A DNA stretch of 64,000 nt from Sediminibacillus massiliensis (GTDB lineage: Bacteria > Bacillota > Bacilli > Bacillales > Amphibacillaceae). Shown piece after piece: positions 47,206-56,834 of the stretch (positions are counted from its first letter, which is position 1; every line of letters begins with the position of its first letter). The stretch is taken from positions 4,139,399-4,203,398 of the forward strand of contig NZ_LT732535.1 in assembly GCF_900156915.1 (NCBI RefSeq). The letters run 5' to 3'. The notes beneath the pieces are model-generated. The model made no database searches. It was not told where the DNA came from and saw only the letters and a program-made list of their open reading frames with translations. The position numbers and the translations under genes were made by a program.

Positions 47206-48036
47206 TTAATCGACATAACGACCATGTTCAGGTATAGCTATGTCGTCAAAGTGGTCCGTCAGTTTTTGCAGTTCTTCAGCCAAAAAGTCTCCGGTCATCG
47301 GGATTCCATGTCCGGTGGCTGCTATTAGGGGGCCAAGTTCATTTAATTTGATTACAGACTCTTTGGCAGCTTTCCAGTCTGTCGTCAAATATTTTGGAGG
47401 ACCACTGATTTCCTGTTTTTGCGTCATTACTTTATATAACGATTCCTGGTGGACGGTCACGAATGCGTCACCGGCAATCAGGGACCGGTCCCTTTCCCTG
47501 AACAACGATACATGACCTTCCGTATGACCAGGAGTGTGGACCCATTCCCAGCCTTCCATACCAGGTACACTGTGGTCAGATGGTAGGGCTTGGACATACT
47601 CGGCTATGTTAATTCCATGATTTGGGAACATTGGAGACATTTTTGCTACCAACCCGCCGTCTACAGAAGGATCGGGTTCGGGATAAGAGGCTTCTCCGGT
47701 CAAATATGGAAGTTCAAGTTCGTGAGCATAAACAGGAACTTTCCATTTTTCTAACAACTCCACAATGGCACCGACATGGTCAAAGTGCCCATGGGTCAAG
47801 ATAATCGCTTCTGGTTTCGCGTCTTTTCCGAAACGTTTTTCCGCTTCTTCGATTATTTCGTCTGCCGAACGAGGCATTCCTGCATCTACCAATACCCATT
47901 TTTGGCCAGGTTCCCCGACAAAGAACAAGTTCACTACTTGTATGGGTAAACAATATATATCAGTCGTTATTGGTTTACCGATTCCGCTTCCGACTGATGT
48001 TGCTGGAATCAATCTGTCTTCGAATTCATTCTCCAT
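47206..48036 (-). CDS. Metallo-beta-lactamase fold hydrolase
   Basis: A 276-residue protein with the T-H-G-H-F-D-H metal motif at residues 81-87, a second His in H-T-P-G-H-T, and G-D-A-F, which is the complete MBL-fold set. Substrate unknown: the group includes lactonases and thioesterases. GGAGGTGTTGAT precedes the ATG. It is the first host gene after the element. Confidence 0.88.
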   Translation of the reverse strand: MENEFEDRLIPATSVGSGIGKPITTDIYCLPIQVVNLFFVGEPGQKWVLVDAGMPRSADEIIEEAEKRFGKDAKPEAIILTHGHFDHVGAIVELLEKWKVPVYAHELELPYLTGEASYPEPDPSVDGGLVAKMSPMFPNHGINIAEYVQALPSDHSVPGMEGWEWVHTPGHTEGHVSLFRERDRSLIAGDAFVTVHQESLYKVMTQKQEISGPPKYLTTDWKAAKESVIKLNELGPLIAATGHGIPMTGDFLAEELQKLTDHFDDIAIPEHGRYVD

Positions 48037-48151
48037 ATCAACACCTCCGTTGACTTTCCATTCCTTTTTAGCATTCCCGCAGCGGAAGATACTATTTAAA
48101 AATTCTTCCTCTGTCTACTTTGTGGTATACCTGTTATGCAAAGATGCGAAA

Positions 48152-48196
48152 CAATAAAAAAAGCACCTTTCCCAGCTGGGGAAAGATACTTTTAGA
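48152..48196 (-). terminator. Minus-strand terminator, probably of yumC
   Basis: On the minus strand, GTATCTTTCCCC pairs with GGGAAAGGTGC, then TTTTTTT. It lies 180 bp after the yumC stop, with a repeat fragment in between. The 48037-48151 stretch holds no gene. Confidence 0.7.
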
Positions 48197-48241
48197 CAAC
48201 CTGTTTATATTCTTAAGCTCTATAGTAGAGAAACTGCGAAC

Positions 48242-48278
48242 ACCACTCAATCCGAAAAGGATGGAAGGAAGTCATTCT
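48242..48278. repeat. Dispersed palindromic repeat, tail fragment (copy 4)
   Basis: CCACTCAATCCGAAAAGGAT plus GGAAGGAAGTCATTCT match the tails of copies 1 and 2. It lies between yumC and its terminator. Confidence 0.75.
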
Positions 48279-48372
48279 AAAAAATGTTAGTCTGCAGTTT
48301 ATCGGTTACGTAACAGTAAAGGTTTTGATGGGGCAAAGTAATAGCTGCCCCACCAGTCTGGGAATCAGTTAA

Positions 48373-49359
48373 TTAAAACATGCTTGTTGAGTGTTTAGGT
48401 TGTACTCTGGCATCAGGGTCGATGTAATTTTTGGCATTGTTCACTGCGGTAGGTCCTTCGCCGAATCCTGATGCAATCAAGTTAACCTTACCTGGATAGG
48501 TGCAAATATCACCTGCGGCATAAATCCCAGGAATATTCGTCTCCATTTTGGAATTGACGACGATACTGTTTTTTTCGATCTCCAAATCCCATTTCTTGAT
48601 AGGGCCGAGTGAAGAGATGAAACCGTAGTTGACCAAGACAGAGTCTACATCAATGATTTCTTCTTTGTCCCCTTTTACTTCTTTCAATTTAACTTGCTCG
48701 ATTTTATCTTCCCCTACCATCTCGACAGGTACGAAAGGAGTTTTAATATTGACAGTCGAGTTCATCAATTGCTCGACACTGTGTTCATGAGCGCGGAAAT
48801 TTTCTCTTCGGTGGACAAGGGTGACTTCCTTCGCTATTGATTCCAACATTAGAGCCCAGTCAACAGCAGAATCCCCACCACCGCAAAGCAGCACTTTCTT
48901 GTCTTTGTATTTCTGCATGTCTTCTACATAGTAATCCAGGTTGATCCCTTCGAATGCTTCTATCCCTTCGATGGTCAAACGGCGTGGCTGGAAAGCGCCG
49001 TTTCCGGCAGTGATGATGATTGTTTTAGTATAATGAATATCATTGGTGTTTGTGATCATCTTGAAAGAACCATCTTCCAACCTTTCAATCGTATCGACCG
49101 ATTGGCCCAGCACGACTTCCGGGTCGAACATATCGGCTTGTTCTTTGAGATTGTCGACAAGTTCCTGTGCACGTACTTTAGGAAAACCTGCTACGTCGTA
49201 AATATATTTCTCCGGATAAAGGGCGGATAATTGCCCGCCTATGTGTGGAAGACTTTCTATTATTTTTACGCTTGCCTGTCGCATGCCGCCATAAAAGGCC
49301 GTGAACAATCCGACAGGTCCGGCACCGATTATTGTTACATCATATACCTCATTGGACAT
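48373..49359 (-). CDS. yumC: Ferredoxin-NADP reductase YumC
   Basis: A 328-residue thioredoxin-reductase-like flavoprotein: FAD site G-A-G-P-V-G (residues 12-17) and NADPH site [11 protein letters not shown], but no C-x-x-C redox pair in between, as in YumC. It reduces ferredoxin or flavodoxin with NADPH. AGGAGGAATC precedes the ATG. Confidence 0.95.
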   Translation of the reverse strand: MSNEVYDVTIIGAGPVGLFTAFYGGMRQASVKIIESLPHIGGQLSALYPEKYIYDVAGFPKVRAQELVDNLKEQADMFDPEVVLGQSVDTIERLEDGSFKMITNTNDIHYTKTIIITAGNGAFQPRRLTIEGIEAFEGINLDYYVEDMQKYKDKKVLLCGGGDSAVDWALMLESIAKEVTLVHRRENFRAHEHSVEQLMNSTVNIKTPFVPVEMVGEDKIEQVKLKEVKGDKEEIIDVDSVLVNYGFISSLGPIKKWDLEIEKNSIVVNSKMETNIPGIYAAGDICTYPGKVNLIASGFGEGPTAVNNAKNYIDPDARVQPKHSTSMF

Positions 49360-49643
49360 GAATGATTCCTCCTATACTTCTGATACAGATAAACAATGTC
49401 TATCTTAACATAATTCATATATAGACTAGTAATGAATAGATTGTATAGACAAGATTTTAAATATTGGAAAAATGAATGAAAGCCTTGAAAATTATTAAAA
49501 AAGGAGCTAAGATTGTTTTTAGGTAAATTTTATTACGAAAATGTGACAAAATACATAGGAATTCGACAGATAACCAGTTAAACTACCTCAATATGTATGC
49601 CGGAAGCTCCGATATGTTATTGGAGCTCAATTTCTTGTTTGTG

Positions 49644-49663
49644 TACGTGAAATAAATCACGTA
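49644..49663. promoter_or_regulatory. Rex-like palindrome upstream of the NADH dehydrogenase gene
   Basis: TACGTGA-AATAAA-TCACGTA, an inverted repeat with the GTGA-N6-TCAC core of Rex sites, 62 bp before ndh. Rex senses NADH/NAD and controls ndh in B. subtilis. The arms differ from the TTGTGAA consensus, so the assignment is open. The rest of 49360-49725 is AT-rich with a hairpin (AAGCTCC/GGAGCTC, about 49603-49628). Confidence 0.5.
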
Positions 49664-49725
49664 ATAGTTTTGCGCCATTAGATAATAATTATGTTAGTAA
49701 ATTTTAGTATATGGAAGTGATAAGG

Positions 49726-50949
49726 ATGAATAAACCCAATATTGTAATTCTTGGTGCTGGTTACGGCGGTATCATGACAACTGTTAAACTGCAAAAAAAA
49801 CTCGGAGTTAATGATGCCAACATCACATTGGTTAACAAGCACGATTATCATTATCAGACTACTTGGCTGCATGAGAATGCTGCCGGCACACTGCATCATG
49901 ATCGTACACGTCTGCCTATTAAAGACGTAGTGGATTTCAGCAAAGTGAACTTTGTGCAAGATACGGTTTTGAGTATTAAACCGGACGATAAAAAAGTCGT
50001 ATTGGAAAACGGGGAATTGGACTATGACTATCTTGTTGTGGCCCTTGGCTTTGAAGCGGCAACCTTTGGAATTCCGGGATTGATAGAGAATGCTTTTACA
50101 ATAAGCAGTATCAATTCTTCCAGATTGATCAGGGAACACATCGATTACAACTTTGCCAAATACAACAATGAAGCGGAAAATAAACAAGAGCGCTTGAATA
50201 TTGTAATTGGCGGTGGAGGGTTCACTGGTATCGAATTTGCTGGTGAAATCGCCAATCGTGTACCAGAATTGTGCAAGGAATATGACATAGACCGCAGCAA
50301 AGTCCGTATTATTGTCGTGGAAGCAGCACCAACGGTACTCCCTGGATTCGATCCTCAGTTGGTTGAGTATGCGATGAATGCGTTGGAAGCTAAGGGTGTT
50401 GAATTCAAAGTAGGTGCGATGCTGAAAGAATGTAAGCCGGACGGCATTGTCATCGAAAAAGATGAGAAACGAGAAGAAATTCCAACAAATACTACTGTTT
50501 GGGCTGCAGGGGTTCGAGCTAATTCCATCGTTGAGGAGTCTGGATTGGAAGTTAATCGCGGCAAGGTGGAAGTGCAGCCGGACTTGCGTGCACCTTCCCA
50601 TCAGGATGTATTTGTTGTTGGTGACTGTGCGTTGATTATGAATGAAGAGACAGGAAGACCATACCCGCCGACAGCTCAAATCGCCATCCAGGAAGCCGAT
50701 GTTGCGGCACATAATCTTAGTGTCCTTATAAAGGGCGGTACCGAATTGGAGACATTCCATTTCAACAACCAGGGAACAGTGGCTTCTTTGGGTCATGATG
50801 ATGCAATCGGCGTTATTCTTGGCGACAAGAAATTGTTCGGATGGTCGGCATCTGTTATGAAGAAAATCATCGATAACAGGTACCTCCTAAAATTGGGTGG
50901 AGTCGGTCTGCTCTTGAAAAAAGGTAAATTCAATATTTTTTCCAAGTAA
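49726..50949 (+). CDS. yumB: Type II NADH dehydrogenase (YumB-like)
   Basis: A 407-residue NDH-2 with FAD site G-A-G-Y-G-G near the start, NADH site [12 protein letters not shown] (about 165-176) and an amphipathic C-terminal end for membrane contact. It feeds electrons from NADH to menaquinone without proton pumping. ATG 49726 follows GGAAGTGATAAGG. It lies opposite yumC as in B. subtilis yumB/yumC. Confidence 0.92.
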   Translation: MNKPNIVILGAGYGGIMTTVKLQKKLGVNDANITLVNKHDYHYQTTWLHENAAGTLHHDRTRLPIKDVVDFSKVNFVQDTVLSIKPDDKKVVLENGELDYDYLVVALGFEAATFGIPGLIENAFTISSINSSRLIREHIDYNFAKYNNEAENKQERLNIVIGGGGFTGIEFAGEIANRVPELCKEYDIDRSKVRIIVVEAAPTVLPGFDPQLVEYAMNALEAKGVEFKVGAMLKECKPDGIVIEKDEKREEIPTNTTVWAAGVRANSIVEESGLEVNRGKVEVQPDLRAPSHQDVFVVGDCALIMNEETGRPYPPTAQIAIQEADVAAHNLSVLIKGGTELETFHFNNQGTVASLGHDDAIGVILGDKKLFGWSASVMKKIIDNRYLLKLGGVGLLLKKGKFNIFSK

Positions 50950-50954
50950 GATAG

Positions 50955-50992
50955 AGAAGCAAAGACAGTGATTTCTGTCTTTGCTTTTTTAT
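50955..50992 (+). terminator. Terminator after yumB
   Basis: AAGCAAAGACAG pairs with CTGTCTTTGCTT, then TTTTT. Confidence 0.9.
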
Positions 50993-51086
50993 TGGACATT
51001 GAGTGCTTGCGCGTTACGCAGTTTAACTATAAAATTGATGCTGTTAAAAGAAAGAGAGATGACACAGCATTTGAGGGGGAATCTGG

Positions 51087-51410
51087 ATGGAACAATCCAT
51101 CATACAATTGGTGGTTTCTGTCGTACTATTTTTTGTTTTGTTTTTCGGTATTGCCTTTATTTTAAATATGCTTTTACGGCAAACTTGGGTAATGTCCTTT
51201 ATTTATCCGATCATTGTCTTGTTGATCGTGGATGATTTTCCGTTCGCCGAGTATTTTACATCGCCAGGCGAGTCCTTTGCTAAAGTAGGGGAGAGATTTA
51301 TCAATCTGACAGCTGCCGATATAGCAATATTAACAAGTGGATTTATCGGAACAATTGTATCCGGGATAGTGATTAGATTGTTGAGGAAAAACGGGTATCG
51401 GATGTTTTAA
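51087..51410 (+). CDS. yuiB: Membrane protein YuiB
   Basis: A 107-residue protein with three membrane segments (about 8-30, 38-53, 75-97), matching YuiB by size and position before yuiC. TTGAGGGGGA precedes the ATG. Function unknown. Confidence 0.8.
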   Translation: MEQSIIQLVVSVVLFFVLFFGIAFILNMLLRQTWVMSFIYPIIVLLIVDDFPFAEYFTSPGESFAKVGERFINLTAADIAILTSGFIGTIVSGIVIRLLRKNGYRMF

Positions 51411-51484
51411 TCGTTTTGGCAAATCGTCTGAATGTATAATTGTCTGTAGTTTAGGAAAGGATGACACCCAGAGAGGTGTTATCC

Positions 51485-52183
51485 ATGAAAAATATAAAAA
51501 TATTGAAAAGAACTGTAATGACTCTTTTGTTTTTGGCAGCAGTCTATGCGACTGCAGGGGCATTGACTAACGTTTCAGCTCAGGAATTCAAGGCCGGTTT
51601 TATGGAGAAGTTCTATAGTGGAAGTTCTGCCAGTCAGCAATCTTACAGCGAACAATCAAAAAGAAAAATTGGCTTGGAAAAGAAATCATTAAATCATCAA
51701 AAGGCAGCTACCACTTACATTTCAAGTTCAGAAGTGAAAGGCCCCGCATCCCTGGAAGAAGCAATTGACTTCGAGCAGTACCCGACAGCTACAGTGGTGG
51801 CAACAGGCTATACGGCTGGGGTCGAGTCTACTGGTAAATCGCCTGAGCACCCCCAGTATGGCGTCACTTTTTCAGGTGTAAAGGTGAAACGAGATTTATA
51901 TTCTACAATTGCCGCAGATCTGGAAGTCTATCCATTAGGGACTATATTGTTTATCCCAGGGTACGGCTATGGGGTTGTAGCTGATAAGGGTTCGGCTATC
52001 ACTGGCAATAAAATTGACTTGTATTTTCAAACAGTAGAAGACGTGTTCAATGAATGGGGAAAAAAAGAATTGAAGGTTTATATTGTAGAACGAGGGAATG
52101 GCCAAATCTCGGAAGAGGCACTGGCTGAATTGAACGAAACAGAAGCATTGCAAGTGTTTAGGGAAGAAATCAGGAAGAGTTAA
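51485..52183 (+). CDS. yuiC: 3D-domain cell-wall protein YuiC
   Basis: A 232-residue precursor with a signal or anchor segment (about 8-30) and a C-terminal 3D domain (about 95-205) with A-T-G-Y, A-D-K-G-S-A and K-I-D-L-Y, the three aspartates that name the domain. It is a stationary-phase/Sps type murein lytic transglycosylase, outside the membrane. ATG 51485 follows AGAGAGGTG. Confidence 0.9.
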   Translation: MKNIKILKRTVMTLLFLAAVYATAGALTNVSAQEFKAGFMEKFYSGSSASQQSYSEQSKRKIGLEKKSLNHQKAATTYISSSEVKGPASLEEAIDFEQYPTATVVATGYTAGVESTGKSPEHPQYGVTFSGVKVKRDLYSTIAADLEVYPLGTILFIPGYGYGVVADKGSAITGNKIDLYFQTVEDVFNEWGKKELKVYIVERGNGQISEEALAELNETEALQVFREEIRKS

Positions 52184-52184
52184 T

Positions 52185-52242
52185 AAAAACACCTCTTTGT
52201 TCGTCCATAGCCGTAATGGACCAGTGAAGAGGTGTTTTTCTA
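52185..52242. terminator. Bidirectional terminator after yuiC and yuiD
   Basis: AAAAACACCTCTT pairs with AAGAGGTGTTTTT; TCCAT/ATGGA extends inside. Confidence 0.85.
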
Positions 52243-52255
52243 ACTGCTTTCGATT

Positions 52256-52732
52256 TTATACTAATGGAAATAGAACAAGGGCGATTAGCACACCGGATAA
52301 CCCGCCAAAAAACACTTCGATCGGCTGGTGTCCAAGTAGTTCTTTCAGCTCTTCTTGTTTTTGGTAATCTTGCTTTTTCCCCCATACTTTCGCTTCTTCA
52401 ACGAAATGACTGAAGTCTTTCACAAGGGTGTTCAACAGAATTGCCTGCTCTCCAGCCTGTCTTCTCACTCCTGAAGCATCGAACATGATGATGATGCTGA
52501 AGACAGTGGAAACAGCGAAAATTCCTGTGGAAAACCCTTCTTGTAACCCGATCCCTGTTGATACGGCTGCGACTGCCGCCGAATGGCTGCTTGGCATTCC
52601 GCCTGTACTAAAGGCAAGCCCTGGCTTGAATTCCCGAGTTGCAATGAATTGGATAGGGATTTTTACTATTTGAGCAAAAACGATACCGATTAGTGCGGCC
52701 AATAGGGGAAAGTTAAAAAAGAACAATTCCAT
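52256..52732 (-). CDS. yuiD: Divergent PAP2-family membrane protein YuiD
   Basis: A 158-residue membrane protein of the DUF212/YuiD family, related to acid phosphatases, with G-G-M-P-S-S-H-S-A near residue 45 and D-A-x-G-V-R-R. It may act on lipid phosphates. The gene-free stretch before it (52733-52898) is AT-rich with no clear signal. Confidence 0.88.
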   Translation of the reverse strand: MELFFFNFPLLAALIGIVFAQIVKIPIQFIATREFKPGLAFSTGGMPSSHSAAVAAVSTGIGLQEGFSTGIFAVSTVFSIIIMFDASGVRRQAGEQAILLNTLVKDFSHFVEEAKVWGKKQDYQKQEELKELLGHQPIEVFFGGLSGVLIALVLFPLV

Positions 52733-52898
52733 TAACTTGCAACATCCTTTCTCCGAACGTAATATGTATGAATTTTAATCCGTGACCTTAAGACTATGGT
52801 AATGGTGTTTTATAATACCATATAACATCACTTCTGGAATTAAGATAGATTATAACATATGGGTAAAAAGATAGAACAGAAAAAGAGAAGGTGCTGTC

Positions 52899-52936
52899 CA
52901 AAAAAAGAGCTTTCCAAACAAGAGAGTTTGGAAAGC
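52899..52936 (-). terminator. Terminator of bioY
   Basis: On the minus strand GCTTTCCAAAC pairs with GTTTGGAAAGC, then TCTTTTTTT. Confidence 0.85.
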
Positions 52937-52954
52937 AAAGTTTTTTACGCTCAT

Positions 52955-53548
52955 TCATCTATTGGCGGCAAGAGTATGGGAAGGAATCCTCGAAGTTATT
53001 CTTACAATTAAAACAGCAGCAATAAAAGCGGCGCCAATGTCTTTTATAAGAAAAGGGATCATGCCAAGCCATGCAGTCTGATAGGCAATATCAAGACCCA
53101 GCCAAGTATTCATGGCTATGTACATATAGCTGACGCCGATTAAGTAATTGGCTGCAACTCCAACCAAAGCCGCCCCTATGTATCGACCGGTTTTGTGATT
53201 GTTTATCTTATCCGCCATCAGACCTGTAATAAATGCTACTGCGATAAATGATAATAAGAATCCTCCGGTATAATCGAAAAAGATAAATGGTCCGGCTTTC
53301 ATATTGGCGAATACAGGAACTCCAGCTATGCCTACCAATAAATAAGTGATCATCGACAAGACTCCGAGTCTTTTCCCGAGCATCAAGCCTGCCATGACAG
53401 CGAAAAACGTCTGCAGGGAAAGGGGCACGGAAACGCCTCCTATTGGTATGGCCAGAAATGGAAACCAAACTGCTATATTGGCTCCGATTGCCATGAGACC
53501 TACAAAAACAGCTCCGGCTGAAATTTCTACAGCGCTTATTTGCTTCAT
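52955..53548 (-). CDS. bioY: Biotin transporter substrate-binding subunit BioY
   Basis: A 197-residue protein with six membrane segments, the S-component of the ECF biotin transporter, with the V-P-L-S-L-Q-T-F-F block in its first third. ATG 53548 follows AAAGGAGG; a longer frame upstream runs through the promoter. The BirA operator over its promoter shows it is turned off by biotin. No ECF A or T subunit is next to it. Confidence 0.93.
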   Translation of the reverse strand: MKQISAVEISAGAVFVGLMAIGANIAVWFPFLAIPIGGVSVPLSLQTFFAVMAGLMLGKRLGVLSMITYLLVGIAGVPVFANMKAGPFIFFDYTGGFLLSFIAVAFITGLMADKINNHKTGRYIGAALVGVAANYLIGVSYMYIAMNTWLGLDIAYQTAWLGMIPFLIKDIGAAFIAAVLIVRITSRIPSHTLAANR

Positions 53549-53594
53549 GTCTAACCAGCCTCCTTTATTAAAAAGAATAAAAGAGGCAGACAAC

Positions 53595-53625
53595 ATTGTC
53601 AACCATATTTTTATTTGGTTAACAT
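53595..53625 (-). promoter_or_regulatory. BirA operator and promoter of bioY
   Basis: ATGTTAACC, a 12-bp AT spacer, and GGTTGACAAT on the minus strand fit the BirA site. TTGACA of the right arm is the -35 box, with TATTCT 17 bp later as -10. Confidence 0.82.
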
Positions 53626-53640
53626 TTAAAGTGAAGGAAA

Positions 53641-53662
53641 GCGGCATTGAAAAAATGCCGCC
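53641..53662 (-). terminator. Probable terminator of deoD
   Basis: GCGGCATT pairs with AATGCCGC on the minus strand; the following tail is only partly T-rich. Confidence 0.6.
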
Positions 53663-53672
53663 TGACTGGTTA

Positions 53673-54380
53673 TTATTTAATTGCGGCTTCCAAAGCTACT
53701 TCAATCATGTCGTTGAAAGTCGTTTGTCTTTCGTCAGCAGTGGTTTCCTCTCCGGTCAGGATATGATCCGATACGGTCAGTACGGATAAGGCCTGACGGT
53801 CAAACTTTGCAGCTAGTGTGTAAAGTGCAGTGGTTTCCATCTCTACTGCCAGGACATTATATTCCGCAAGCTTCTTGAATAATTCCATGGCGTTATCCCG
53901 ATAGAAGCTGTCACTTGTAAACACGCTGCCGACCCGCAGGCTTAAACCTTTTTCCAATCCGGATTCGTATGCTTTTCTCAAGAGATCAAACTCCGCTGTC
54001 GGCGCAAAATCGATTCCATTAAATATTAGTCGGTTCATCTGGGAATCGGTGGTGGAAGTGGATGCCAGGATAACATCCCGAACCTTTACGTCTTTTTGTA
54101 AAGCTCCGCATGTGCCTACCCTGATCAATTTTTGCACATCATAGCTTTGGATGAGCTCATTCACATAAATAGAAATCGATGGCACGCCCATGCCAGTTCC
54201 CTGGACAGAAATCCTCTCTCCTTTATATGTACCGGTATAACCATACATGCCGCGGACCTCATTATAACAGTGGATATCTTCCAGGAAGTTTTCGGCAATA
54301 TACTTTGCCCTCAGCGGGTCACCCGGAAGCAGGATTTTATCAGCAATATCACCTTTATTTGCTCCTATATGCGTACTCAT
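53673..54380 (-). CDS. deoD: Purine nucleoside phosphorylase DeoD
   Basis: A 235-residue hexameric-type PNP: phosphate-binding G-D-P-L-R-A-K (residues 20-26), R-V-G-T-C-G-A and V-E-M-E-T-T-A near residue 180, and the catalytic Asp in S-D-H. It splits purine nucleosides with phosphate for salvage. GAAGGAGGTAC precedes the ATG. Confidence 0.95.
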   Translation of the reverse strand: MSTHIGANKGDIADKILLPGDPLRAKYIAENFLEDIHCYNEVRGMYGYTGTYKGERISVQGTGMGVPSISIYVNELIQSYDVQKLIRVGTCGALQKDVKVRDVILASTSTTDSQMNRLIFNGIDFAPTAEFDLLRKAYESGLEKGLSLRVGSVFTSDSFYRDNAMELFKKLAEYNVLAVEMETTALYTLAAKFDRQALSVLTVSDHILTGEETTADERQTTFNDMIEVALEAAIK

Positions 54381-54711
54381 TATAGTACCTCCTTCAATTA
54401 TTACGAACTTTTTACGTAATTAGTCTTGGCTGAATTTCCATTTTGCTTCATTCCAAATTTAAACAGCCTGCAACACAAAGTAAAAGTAACATAACCGTTT
54501 TATAATCTCAACTTATAAATGGAATAGGCAATTACATTCCGCACATAATAATTAAGATAAATAATCAATAATCAAGATATTCTTGTTCCATATTGAAAGA
54601 TTTTCCTATATAATGTTCATAGCTCATCTTTTCACAAAATTGGTTTGAAAACCGTTTATTGAGGAAAAGAGAAAAGTATAATTTGTTATAAAGCGAAAGG
54701 ATGGATAATAA

Positions 54712-54975
54712 ATGAAAGAACAAAAATTTACAATCACTGATGACACAGGAGTACACGCTAGACCTGCAACTCTTCTTGTTAATAAAGCCGGCCAGTTCGA
54801 GTCAGAGATCGAAATGCACTACAATGGCAAAACCGTTAATTTGAAGTCTATTATGGGTGTTATGTCTCTTGGTGTACCTAAGGGAGCGGAAATTACGGTC
54901 ACTGCAGATGGAAGCGACGAAGAACAGGCGATTCAAGGCGTCGGAGATGTGATCAAAGAACATCTTGGTGAATAA
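54712..54975 (+). CDS. Phosphocarrier protein HPr, stand-alone
   Basis: An 87-residue HPr with the phosphorylated His15 (V-H-A-R-P) and regulatory Ser46 (L-K-S-I-M-G). Having His15 it is HPr-type, not Crh, which lacks it. No ptsI follows, so it is away from the usual pts operon; a second HPr may exist elsewhere. GAAAGGATGG precedes the ATG. The 331-bp gap before it has TATAAT at 54609 and 54676 but no clear -35 at good spacing. Confidence 0.9.
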   Translation: MKEQKFTITDDTGVHARPATLLVNKAGQFESEIEMHYNGKTVNLKSIMGVMSLGVPKGAEITVTADGSDEEQAIQGVGDVIKEHLGE

Positions 54976-55009
54976 TATAACGTAAAGACAGCATAATGCT
55001 TTCTTTAAA

Positions 55010-55046
55010 GGAAAAGCTAGAGCAATCAATCCTCTAGCTTTTTTTC
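55010..55046 (+). terminator. Terminator after HPr gene
   Basis: AAGCTAGAG pairs with CTCTAGCTT around an 8-nt loop, then T-run. Confidence 0.88.
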
Positions 55047-55113
55047 ATCCGCTAAAAGAAAAGCTGAAAAAATAGACGTTTATTATCATATCGTTATGAG
55101 GTGTTATTTTAAA

Positions 55114-55602
55114 ATGAATATTTCAATCTCCCAACTCCCAGGTATCGGCCAGAAAATATCGCTCAGGACAGCTGAAGACAGTATGCTGGTGGTAATCGTC
55201 CATCATACCGGAAAAAGAGAGCTATATTTTTTCGATGAGGCCGACAATGATGAGGCCGACTTCGCCATGGACCTTACACCTGACGAAACGAGGGAACTTG
55301 GCGCACAGTTGCTCGGTGCCACTTATCAACCTGTAGATGCTGAAAAGTTAAAGATATTCCAGAGACAAATTGTGATTGATTATATTAAGTTAAAGGAGGC
55401 TTCACCACTTGCGAACAAGACGATAGAAGATTCAGGTGTCAGAAACCTGACAGGCGCGACTATAATTGGTATCGTTCAAGGTGATGAAACAATAGCCATC
55501 CCGGATATTGATACAATACTGGAGCCAGGTAATTTGCTGATGTGTGTCGGGAAAAAAGACCAGATCGAATCCTTGGCAGCCCTTTGTAATGGGGAGGTTT
55601 GA
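55114..55602 (+). CDS. khtT: KhtT-like regulatory subunit of cation/proton antiporter
   Basis: A 162-residue soluble protein with an N-terminal beta domain and a C-terminal RCK_C (TrkA-C) domain (about 80-160), ending G-N-L-L-M-C-V-G. It matches KhtT (YhaT), which gates the KhtU antiporter, in B. subtilis by pH and cyclic-di-AMP. ATG 55114 follows GAGGTG. It lies 6 bp before khtU. Confidence 0.85.
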   Translation: MNISISQLPGIGQKISLRTAEDSMLVVIVHHTGKRELYFFDEADNDEADFAMDLTPDETRELGAQLLGATYQPVDAEKLKIFQRQIVIDYIKLKEASPLANKTIEDSGVRNLTGATIIGIVQGDETIAIPDIDTILEPGNLLMCVGKKDQIESLAALCNGEV

Positions 55603-55608
55603 TAGAAG

Positions 55609-56787
55609 TTGCAGGTCGACTTGCCGATCCTTTTAGGTGCAGGACTTATTCTTCTTGGCATATTTTATCTAGGCTATCTAAGTATCAAAATCAAATTCCC
55701 CAGTGTCATTCTCTATATCTTATTCGGTATCATCCTTGCCAATCATCTTAGCCATAATGAGATTCTCCACTTTGCAAGTGAAATAGGTATCGTACTTCTT
55801 TTTTTCCTGCTTGGTTTGGAATTCAGCGTTTCCCGGTTAGGAGGCATAGCAAAAAAAGTGTGGCCATCGGGCTTGCTCGACGTCGTATTAAGTCTTGGGG
55901 CTGCCATGTTGATTGCCCTGGGATTCGGTATGGATTTGTTCACAGCTTTCCTTGTCGGTGGTGTGTGCTATGCGACCAGTTCTTCTATTACAGCCAAGCT
56001 GCTTGATGACAAAAGCAGGATGGCCAATACGGAAACAGAGTATATCCTTGCTATCCTTATATTTGAAGACCTGGTTGCACCGATTGCCGTCGCCGTCTTG
56101 ATTGGAATAGGCAGCGGTAGCGACTTTGCGACCAATGATTTGTTTATCCTCGTTGCCAAAATTATTGGTCTTGCTGCCATTGCGATTCTTTTGGGAAAAG
56201 TAGTGTTCAAAAAATTTGATACATTTTTGGACAAGATTGATGATGAAGATTTTAAAATTCTCTTATTGATCGGCATCGCTCTTGCATATGGTGGATTGGC
56301 ATTATTTATGGGGTTATCAGAAGTGTTGGGAGCATTCCTTGCCGGGATGATGCTGGCAGAGATCAGAAACATAGACCGTGTGGAACAAACCGTCGTACCG
56401 ATCCGCGATTTGACCCTTCCAGCTTTTTTTGTTTATTTTGGCACATCGATAGAATTAGGGGAAGGGATACCGATGCCCTTCTTGTTGTTATCGCTGGTTC
56501 TTTGGTCTGTCATTGCCAAGGTTTTAGTCGGAGTAATAGGGGGACGTTGGTATGGACTTTCCAAAAAGACTTCACTGCGGGCAGGGCTTTCCTTGTGTGC
56601 AAGGGGAGAGTTTTCTGTAGTCATAGCAAGCGTGGCAACAGGAACCATAAAGGTAATGGCAGGTATTTATGTTGTTATCGCGGCTTTTCTTGGAATGATG
56701 CTATTCGAATTTGCCCCTAAAATAGCAAATCTGGTATATGGAAAATCTAAAGCGAAAAAGAAAAATCTAAAAGTGCCTGGTTCTTAA
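55609..56787 (+). CDS. khtU: KhtU-like K+/H+ antiporter (CPA2 family)
   Basis: A 392-residue CPA2 antiporter with about 12-13 membrane segments (E-F-S-V-S-R-L in the first half, E-D-L-V-A-P in the middle). It exports K+ or NH4+ for protons together with KhtT. It starts at TTG behind GGGGAGG. KhtS, third partner in B. subtilis, is not seen. Confidence 0.87.
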   Translation: MQVDLPILLGAGLILLGIFYLGYLSIKIKFPSVILYILFGIILANHLSHNEILHFASEIGIVLLFFLLGLEFSVSRLGGIAKKVWPSGLLDVVLSLGAAMLIALGFGMDLFTAFLVGGVCYATSSSITAKLLDDKSRMANTETEYILAILIFEDLVAPIAVAVLIGIGSGSDFATNDLFILVAKIIGLAAIAILLGKVVFKKFDTFLDKIDDEDFKILLLIGIALAYGGLALFMGLSEVLGAFLAGMMLAEIRNIDRVEQTVVPIRDLTLPAFFVYFGTSIELGEGIPMPFLLLSLVLWSVIAKVLVGVIGGRWYGLSKKTSLRAGLSLCARGEFSVVIASVATGTIKVMAGIYVVIAAFLGMMLFEFAPKIANLVYGKSKAKKKNLKVPGS

Positions 56788-56789
56788 AT

Positions 56790-56826
56790 ATGAAAAAAGC
56801 ACGCCTCCATTGAGGGTGCTTTTTCG
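56790..56826 (+). terminator. Terminator after khtU
   Basis: AAAAAGCACGCCTC pairs with GAGGGTGCTTTTT. Confidence 0.85.
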
Positions 56827-56834
56827 ACAGTGGA

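Noticed and set aside
49678-50796. A 372-codon minus-strand ORF opposite the NADH dehydrogenase gene
   Set aside because: It is a mirror frame of a well-conserved enzyme, rich in unlikely residue patterns, without ribosome binding site.
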